Shown here piece by piece: positions 56,175-64,000 of a DNA stretch of 64,000 nt. How positions within the stretch are numbered: the stretch's first letter is position 1; each line of letters begins with the position of its first letter. The position numbers and the translations under genes are program-made. Below the pieces are notes generated by a model that made no database searches, was not told the origin of the DNA, and was given only the letters and a program-made list of their open reading frames with translations. The stretch comes from Fusibacter paucivorans (GTDB lineage: Bacteria; Bacillota; Clostridia; Peptostreptococcales; Acidaminobacteraceae): NCBI RefSeq assembly GCF_018390735.1, contig NZ_JAHBCL010000001.1, positions 124,001 through 188,000 on the forward strand, given 5' to 3'.

Positions 56175-57530
56175 TTATTTTAGTTTGCGCGCAATGACTT
56201 CAGCAGCCTTAATCAGCGGGTATGCTGCCGGCGATGCGGTTAGCATCGGTTGTGTACCAATTTGAGATACCAAAAGGTCATTCAGCGTCATACCGCCTTG
56301 AATAATAAAGCCAATCACGTTGATGAGTTCGCCGACACTGGTGCCGCCGATGACTTCACCGCCTAAGATCCGTCCGCATTCTTTGGAAACAATAAGTTTA
56401 ACGGTTTGCTGATGTGCTCCGGCAAGTTTTCCCGGGTGACGGTCCATTCCCGTAAAGCTGCCAGTGATAATCTCAAAACCTTCTTTGCGCGCCCCGCCTT
56501 CTGTCAGCCCTGCTACACCATATGAGCTTTCACCGATATTGGTTGAATAGATGCCAATCGTCCCTTTAAATGATCTGACAGTGGAAAGGCTGTATAGATT
56601 GAGTCCTGCAACCCTTGCTTCTGCACATGCAGTAGAGGCAAGCATCGTCGTCGCCAATTTCCCGGTGGCAAAATCACGTTTGCCGGCACAGTCGCCTGCT
56701 GCAAAAACATTGGCCGCGCTGGTACGCATGTATTCGTCAACGGCAATATAGCCAAGGTCATTAATCTTTAACCCCATTGCCTTTGCAAGTGCTACATTGG
56801 GGCGGTAGCCCATCGAGAGAATAACAGCATCTGCTTTAAGCCGTTGGCCATCTGACAACTGCACGGCTTCGACTTTTCCGTCGCCTTCAATTGCCTTAAT
56901 GCCTACACCTGTCAGAATGTTGACGCCGCGCGCCGCAAGTTTTTCTTGGGCAACGCCAGCGATGTCATCGTCAAATGCAGCTCCTAGGATACGATCCTGT
57001 ATTTCCACCAGTGTTATTTTCTTGCCTGATTTATTGAGTTCATCTGAGGTTTCGACACCAATAAAGCCCGCGCCGACAACAATAACACGATCCATTTCAC
57101 TCAGTTTTGCCATAAGTTCATCTAAATAAACTTTATTTTTAGGAATCGTAAAAACATTTTTTAATTCAGCACCTACGAGCCATGACGGTACAAACGGCTG
57201 CGATCCCGTTGCCATAATCATTTTGTCATAAACGATGCTGTCACCGCTCTGCGTTTCGCACAGCTGCTTTTCAGCATCAATTGCATTGACTGTATCAATG
57301 CAAATTTCAACACCAAGTCCTTCGAGTCCTGCATCCGGCAATATGTTTTGATCTGTGCCGTCAAGCGATCCGAAAATATACGGAATGCCGCATGGAATCA
57401 TGACTTTAGCCTCTTTCCGAATAAGCATGACTTTTTTATCAGGATGATTCGCTTTTGCCGTCATCGCCGATACCAGCCCCGCAGCACTTCCGCCTATTAC
57501 CAATATGTCCGCTTTCTTTTGAGTCCCCAT
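56175..57530 (-). CDS. FAD-dependent disulfide oxidoreductase (NADH oxidase/CoA-disulfide reductase type)
   Basis: A 451-residue flavoprotein. FAD binding is shown by ADILVIGGSAAGLVSAMTAK, NADH binding by RVIVVGAGFIGVETSDELNK and the second FAD block by NVFAAGDCAGKRD. A single redox cysteine in MIPCGIPYIFG matches the cysteine of CoA-disulfide reductases and NADH oxidases. Such enzymes reduce CoA-disulfide, persulfide or oxygen. GGAGG six bases before the ATG at 57530 sets the start. Confidence 0.9.
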   Translation of the reverse strand: MGTQKKADILVIGGSAAGLVSAMTAKANHPDKKVMLIRKEAKVMIPCGIPYIFGSLDGTDQNILPDAGLEGLGVEICIDTVNAIDAEKQLCETQSGDSIVYDKMIMATGSQPFVPSWLVGAELKNVFTIPKNKVYLDELMAKLSEMDRVIVVGAGFIGVETSDELNKSGKKITLVEIQDRILGAAFDDDIAGVAQEKLAARGVNILTGVGIKAIEGDGKVEAVQLSDGQRLKADAVILSMGYRPNVALAKAMGLKINDLGYIAVDEYMRTSAANVFAAGDCAGKRDFATGKLATTMLASTACAEARVAGLNLYSLSTVRSFKGTIGIYSTNIGESSYGVAGLTEGGARKEGFEIITGSFTGMDRHPGKLAGAHQQTVKLIVSKECGRILGGEVIGGTSVGELINVIGFIIQGGMTLNDLLVSQIGTQPMLTASPAAYPLIKAAEVIARKLK

Positions 57531-57681
57531 TTCCAACCTCCATCGTATTATTTGTATCACAATACTTTCATTATACGACGAAAAAAGTTTTTGTCAAATG
57601 CCCATAACTTTTTTTGCTTCTTATCCAATCTAAATCTTGATTCTATTAAGTAAGAAAAGGCCAACATCACCTTTCGTTTGT

Positions 57682-57731
57682 AAAAAAGCAGCTGCCAGAG
57701 ACCTATTGGTCTCCAAGCAACTGCTTTTAGA
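57682..57731 (-). terminator. Terminator of the CoA-transferase gene
   Basis: On the minus strand AAAAGCAGTTGC pairs with GGCAGCTGCTTTTTT around an inner GGAGACC/GGTCTCT-type stem, just after the stop at 57754. Confidence 0.8.
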
Positions 57732-57753
57732 TTTTGCGATAACATCTACAACC

Positions 57754-58941
57754 TTAAAAAATACCTTCTGCTTTTAATGCTTTAATCTCTTCATCTGTTT
57801 TGCCTAAAAGCGTCTTCAATATTTCATCAGTGTGCTCACCGAGTACAGGTGCCGCCGTACGTATACTTCCCGGCGATCTACTCAGTTTAATTGGAATACC
57901 TGGGATATGTGTCTTGCCCGCCACTTCATGAGCCACCTCGACAATCATCTCGCGTTCAAGAACCTGCGGATCTTTTGTAAGCATTTCAATATTGTTGATC
58001 GGTCCGCAAGGTACACCGGCTTCTGTCAGCCTATGGTACCAAGAATCCGTTGTATCCGCTTTAAATTTTGCCGCAATCATGGGTCTCAGTGTTTCATAAT
58101 GTTCTGTTCGAAGCGGATTCGTACAGTATTTTGGATCGTCGACAATGGCTTCAAGTCCAGCTTCTGCACAGAATTTACGCCATAGGTTATCATTGCCGAC
58201 TGCAATCATAATTTCACCGTCACTGGTTTCAAATGGCTCAAACGGTACAATAGACGAATGCTTGTTGCCTGCCGGTTTTGGCGATTCGCCCGTGGCAAAA
58301 TAACGCGCCATGGCGTTTTCTAAAATCGCCACTTGGCAGTCGAGCATTGCCACATCCACTTTTTGTCCCCTGCCGGTTTCATTGCGGTAATTCAGTGCGG
58401 CCAATACGCCAATCGCCGTAAAGAGTCCTGCTGTAATATCGCCAATGGACGGTCCAACACGCGTTGGTTTGCCGCCGAGTTCACCTGTAATGCTCATAAT
58501 ACCGCCCATGGCTTGAACGACACCATCATAAGCAGGGCGCTTGCTGTAAGGTCCCGTGTGTCCAAAACCGGAACTTGCCGCATAAATCAGACTTGGATTA
58601 ATTTCTTTTAAGACATCATAACCCATCCCCAGTTTTTCCATGGTTCCGGGTCTAAAGTTTTCGACGACGACATCAACTGTCTGAATGAGTTCAAAAAACA
58701 ACGCCTTTCCAGACTCACTCTTTAAATCGAGCGTCATGCTGCGCTTATTGCGGTTAATGCTCATAAAATAAGCGCTTTCACCATTAATATATGGGCCAAA
58801 CTGTCTTGAATCATCACCTTTTTCAGGTACTTCGATTTTAATGACATCGGCGCCTAAGTCGGCAAGAATCATTGTGCAATAAGGCCCTGCCAAAACGCGT
58901 GTCATATCCAAAACTTTAAGGCTACTTAAAGATTGCTCCAT
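57754..58941 (-). CDS. Family III (CaiB/Frc-type) CoA transferase
   Basis: A 395-residue enzyme that moves CoA between acids. It has the family opening LKVLDMTRVLAGPYCTMILA, then DLGADVIKIE, and RNKRSMTLDLKSESGKALFF. The likely nucleophilic aspartate lies in DVAMLDCQVAILENAM. Substrates cannot be read from the sequence; formyl-, carnitinyl-, and bile-acid-type relatives are all possible. GGAGG seven bases before the ATG at 58941 fixes the start. It stands alone between terminators. Confidence 0.92.
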   Translation of the reverse strand: MEQSLSSLKVLDMTRVLAGPYCTMILADLGADVIKIEVPEKGDDSRQFGPYINGESAYFMSINRNKRSMTLDLKSESGKALFFELIQTVDVVVENFRPGTMEKLGMGYDVLKEINPSLIYAASSGFGHTGPYSKRPAYDGVVQAMGGIMSITGELGGKPTRVGPSIGDITAGLFTAIGVLAALNYRNETGRGQKVDVAMLDCQVAILENAMARYFATGESPKPAGNKHSSIVPFEPFETSDGEIMIAVGNDNLWRKFCAEAGLEAIVDDPKYCTNPLRTEHYETLRPMIAAKFKADTTDSWYHRLTEAGVPCGPINNIEMLTKDPQVLEREMIVEVAHEVAGKTHIPGIPIKLSRSPGSIRTAAPVLGEHTDEILKTLLGKTDEEIKALKAEGIF

Positions 58942-59100
58942 ACTAAAACCTCCTGATGAACATGATCCATACATGTTCTTCTGCTTATTGTAAATTTGAC
59001 ATTTCGTCATTTTCATTCTAACAGGTTTAGTGCCGCCTAAAAGGAGCCGAAATACCGCCAGTTTTATAAAACACTGTACGAATCAGGTGAAATGAGCATA

Positions 59101-59148
59101 AAACAAGCGCTTATCTGTATTAGGTACCCTGACAGATAAGCGCTTATC
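59101..59148 (-). terminator. Terminator after the HPr gene
   Basis: A 14-base perfect stem, AAGCGCTTATCTGT and ACAGATAAGCGCTT, followed on the minus strand by GTTTTAT. It lies about 45 bases past the HPr stop. Confidence 0.88.
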
Positions 59149-59190
59149 ATTCAGTGTTATAAAAGATTATGATGCAATGTGCTCAATTGA

Positions 59191-59448
59191 CTATAAATCC
59201 TGTAGAAAGAATGCTTTTAGCTTTTCAGCCATTTCCGTTTCATCGTTGCCTTCGACAACGCATTCGATATCACTGTCTTTGGCAATGCCGAGCGACATAA
59301 TCCCCAAAATGCTCTTTGGATTGCCTTCGCGACCGTTGCTAATGAGTTTTATCGTCGATTGGGCGCCCGCACACAATTTCACCAGTTCAGATGCCGGTCT
59401 CGCGTGCATACCTTCTTTAAAATTGATCTTTTGTGTAAATGTAACCAT
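59191..59448 (-). CDS. HPr-family phosphocarrier protein
   Basis: An 85-residue PTS phosphocarrier. The active histidine lies in EGMHARPASELVKLC, and the regulatory serine region in NPKSILGIMSLGIA is intact. It should therefore accept phosphate from EI and also be a target of HPr kinase. GGAGG five bases before the ATG at 59448 sets the start. It lies about 200 bases after the GH1 gene in the beta-glucoside region, away from ptsI, so it may be a second HPr dedicated to this operon (inference). Confidence 0.93.
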   Translation of the reverse strand: MVTFTQKINFKEGMHARPASELVKLCAGAQSTIKLISNGREGNPKSILGIMSLGIAKDSDIECVVEGNDETEMAEKLKAFFLQDL

Positions 59449-59651
59449 GATTGCCTCCATTCTATAGCCTACAACTTAATGTTTTTAACGCTATGTCCTT
59501 AAATGATATCGCCTATATTTAATGTTCGATCATCTTAATGCCCTAGAACTTTAAATTCTATACTTTAAAGCGCCACTGCTTAATGTTTTACGTCTTAATC
59601 TTCTGCATCCTTGTGCGCTGAACCTCTGTGCGCTGCGGCACAAAGCCACTG

Positions 59652-61103
<1,452 letters not shown>

Positions 61104-61255
61104 TCAAAATATATGTGTTCATATGCTTAAAAAGCAATGTTGTTTGCGTCTTTAAAAAAACACGTTTTCTGCGCTAAATGCTAAATGACATCACTGTACA
61201 TTTGCACAAAAGCAAACGACAGCGAGGGGACGCGCCTTTTGGCGTCTTATGCCTT

Positions 61256-62209
61256 TCAGTTGCTGAGATCAAAATGGCGTTCCAGCATTGCACGTATCCC
61301 TTCGCCGTTATTATCAAGTGTCGTTGCGTCGGCAAGTGCTTTCACATGCTCCGCCGCATTGCCCATTGCAACACCGCATCCGGCATAGGCCAGCATCTGC
61401 ACATCATTGTCACTGTCGCCGAATGCCATAATCTGCTCTGATGCCACCCCTAGCTGCTTTGAAAGTTCTGCAATCCCTGATGCCTTATGGACGCCGTTCC
61501 GCGTCAGTTCAATGGTAAATTTAAATGTTCGTGCCACTTCCAGTGTCGTCTGCTCTCTTAAAAGGCGTTCAATGGCATCTGCCTTTTCTGGCGAGTTGAT
61601 AAACAATACAACTTTAAGAATACCTGCGTGATCACGCAGGATTCTTTTTTGCATGCGCCTGTGTCCCGGTACATAGACCAGTCGTTTTGATAGGAACTGC
61701 TTATAGCGAATGTTGTTGAACAAATGAAATAAATAAACACCTAAGCTTTCAATATAAATGTAGGTTTCGCTGTAATAAATCGGGTGCAGATCGTATTCAA
61801 TTGATAATGCATTTAACTGACGCAGACTTTCGGCATCCATCGTCTGCGCAAACCGCAGTTTTTTTGAATTAACTTTCCCGACGGCTGCGCCGTTTGCCGC
61901 AACATAATAGGCGCCTAGATCAATCAACGATGCATAATAGCGTGCATCCACCGGATGCCGTCCTGTACTCACGACGACGTGCACCCCTTTTGCCATTAAT
62001 GTCTTTAGTGCCGAAACAGCCGATGGATTAGGCATGTGCTGATCATTGAGCAATGTGCCGTCTAAATCGACGCAGACCATCTGATATTGATTTTCTGTTT
62101 TATTTTCTGCATTATTTACGATCGTTTTTGCTGCGGTATGCTCTATCACTTCTTCCACCGTATTTCCTGCTGTGCTGTTTAAAGGTTCTTCGGCATTGAT
62201 TGCTTCCAT
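61256..62209 (-). CDS. Cof-type HAD-IIB sugar phosphatase with N-terminal extension
   Basis: A 317-residue phosphatase. HAD motif I is MVCVDLDGTLLND, motif II VVVSTGRHP, and motif IV AFGDSDNDVQML, as in Cof/YidA enzymes that hydrolyse sugar phosphates. AAAGGAG five bases before the ATG at 62209 sets the start. Even so, some 44 polar residues precede motif I, which usually lies at the N terminus; the extension matches nothing I know. It overlaps no other gene from this start but sits in the beta-glucoside operon. Confidence 0.88.
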   Translation of the reverse strand: MEAINAEEPLNSTAGNTVEEVIEHTAAKTIVNNAENKTENQYQMVCVDLDGTLLNDQHMPNPSAVSALKTLMAKGVHVVVSTGRHPVDARYYASLIDLGAYYVAANGAAVGKVNSKKLRFAQTMDAESLRQLNALSIEYDLHPIYYSETYIYIESLGVYLFHLFNNIRYKQFLSKRLVYVPGHRRMQKRILRDHAGILKVVLFINSPEKADAIERLLREQTTLEVARTFKFTIELTRNGVHKASGIAELSKQLGVASEQIMAFGDSDNDVQMLAYAGCGVAMGNAAEHVKALADATTLDNNGEGIRAMLERHFDLSN

Positions 62210-62247
62210 GGCTGCTCCTTTCGACTGAACTACTTCCATGCCATTGA

Positions 62248-63120
62248 TCACTTTTTGAGACTTTGAATCACTTTTTCAATGTGGACAATTAAGTAAGTAA
62301 GCTCTGCATGATTGATTTCAAATTGGTGTACCTCATGGGCATATTTCTGAATTTTCTGCGCACAGGCATACGATTCCCTGTACTGTGATGAAATCATGAC
62401 AAAAAGCTTTTCATCGGCATCATCTTTTGCTGAATCTTTCGCTTCACCCAGATCATTGTTCTTTTGACTGCTGATGATCCGCTGTGCAAAGAATTTTAAA
62501 TGTGTGACCAGCCGCTGGTAATAAAGCGAATCTTCATCAAACTCAATATGGTAATGGTATTTCATAATACTTAGTGTATCCTGAATAATTTTGATCATCG
62601 TCACGACATTCGGCATCGCTTCACCGAGCTCGGCATTGACGATGTGCATCGCAATTGAGGCTGCTTCTTCGTCGGGGAGTTCGATATGAAGGTTTTTTTC
62701 AATAGCCTCAATGGCCTTAACGCCGACTTTGTATTCTTCGGTGTAGAATCGCCGTATTTCCCATGACAGCGGATTACTGATGGTTAATCCCTTTTCAATG
62801 CGTTCTACTAAAAAGTGAATATGGTCCGTTAATGTCAAGTAGATATTTTCATTTAATTCGCATCCGAGATCTCGTTTGGCCATGGCAATGATAGCTTCTG
62901 ATATTTCAACATATTTAATCGGCAAATCCCGTATCAGTTTTTTTAGTTTTCGTGAGACTTCCTGATCTTCCAAACGAAAAATGCGCTCTACTTTGTGATT
63001 GTCCAGAATATCGCCGATCTTCTTTTTAAAAGCAAGTCCAGATCCAGTTACCACCACTTCGTTTGTATCTCGATCTATGGCGATAACGGCATTATTATTT
63101 AAGATTTTCTTAATTTTCAT
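62248..63120 (-). CDS. BglG/LicT-family transcriptional antiterminator
   Basis: A 290-residue RNA-binding regulator. The N-terminal CAT domain reads MKIKKILNNNAVIAIDRDTN and SGLAFKKKIGD. Two PRD domains follow, with PTS-phosphorylated histidines visible in LTDHIHFLVERIEKG and SIAMHIVNAELG (PRD1) and in RLVTHLKFFAQRII and TYLIVHIEKV (PRD2). When beta-glucoside is absent, EII phosphorylates and inactivates it. AAAAGGTGG before the ATG at 63120 sets the start. Its RNA target is not in the 152-base gap upstream and is probably before the EII gene, outside the window. Confidence 0.94.
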   Translation of the reverse strand: MKIKKILNNNAVIAIDRDTNEVVVTGSGLAFKKKIGDILDNHKVERIFRLEDQEVSRKLKKLIRDLPIKYVEISEAIIAMAKRDLGCELNENIYLTLTDHIHFLVERIEKGLTISNPLSWEIRRFYTEEYKVGVKAIEAIEKNLHIELPDEEAASIAMHIVNAELGEAMPNVVTMIKIIQDTLSIMKYHYHIEFDEDSLYYQRLVTHLKFFAQRIISSQKNNDLGEAKDSAKDDADEKLFVMISSQYRESYACAQKIQKYAHEVHQFEINHAELTYLIVHIEKVIQSLKK

Positions 63121-63272
63121 GCAACCACCTTTTCCGCTATTTTGGGACATCCTTTTCACGATTATCACATGCCGAACGGCACGGAAGACACTCTCAATAA
63201 TCATACCCCTCCGCACCGTTTTTTACCATCCTTTGGTGGCATCTGAAAATATACCATGCCCACATTACTTCA

Positions 63273-64000
<728 letters not shown>

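Noticed and set aside
63121-63272. Search for a ribonucleic antiterminator site and terminator for BglG
   Set aside because: No RAT-like hairpin overlaps a terminator here; the target is more likely upstream of the EII gene, beyond the window.

Overview
The window reads as chromosomal DNA of a low-to-moderate GC, Gram-positive-type strict anaerobe, probably a class Clostridia amino-acid or peptide fermenter. The basis is the strong AGGAGG-type ribosome sites, a ferredoxin-linked 2-oxoacid oxidoreductase, a Cst-type I-B CRISPR system, PTS/BglG sugar control and PgsB/PgsC-type poly-gamma-glutamate genes. This placement is inference; no rRNA or tRNA gene is present to fix it.

Layout. 1-2.1 kb: the end of an OmpR-type two-component pair and a small membrane protein. 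2.2-6.6 kb: an XRE regulator divergent from a MalY/PatB-type aminotransferase, an AT-rich Fic gene and a GFA-family zinc protein. 6.1-18.1 kb: a complete type I-B (Cst/Tneap) CRISPR-Cas locus. It has a WYL regulator and cas6-cas8b-cas7-cas5-cas3-cas4-cas1-cas2, all leftward, then a leader with a promoter and an array of 30 repeats and 29 spacers. A lone degenerate repeat lies beyond the trailer end. 18.4-23.2 kb: a sigma-54 activator divergent from a four-subunit pyruvate-type ferredoxin oxidoreductase operon, with a textbook -24/-12 promoter and a perfect upstream palindrome between them.

23.6-25.7 kb: a MATE transporter and an acyl-CoA thioesterase. 25.9-36.2 kb: a poly-gamma-glutamate island in two leftward operons. 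One is pgsB-pgsC-PGA system protein-sensor kinase-response regulator. The other is lipoprotein-DctM-type permease-48-aa membrane protein-M14 peptidase-gamma-glutamyltransferase lipoprotein. 36.6-41.9 kb: a CapA-like protein without a membrane anchor, an M20 amidohydrolase and a two-protein DUF5058-type membrane system, divergent from a LysR gene. Together 25.9-41.9 kb may make, cut, import and recycle gamma-linked glutamate polymers or oligomers; this is inference from neighbourhood.

42-44.9 kb: a DUF4003 gene and a MarR-GNAT-TsaA operon with a consensus promoter overlapped by a palindromic operator. 45.1-51.1 kb: a PucR regulator, NCS1 permease, DUF917 protein and hydantoinase/oxoprolinase. 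51.4-55.8 kb: a FecCD-type metal or metallophore importer with an embedded methyltransferase and NTPase. 56.2-58.9 kb: a CoA-disulfide-reductase-like flavoprotein and a CaiB-type CoA transferase. 59.2-64 kb: a leftward beta-glucoside operon (PTS EII, BglG antiterminator, HAD phosphatase, GH1) and a stand-alone HPr gene.

Many genes have in-frame start codons upstream of the real one. Starts given here follow the Shine-Dalgarno position where one is visible.
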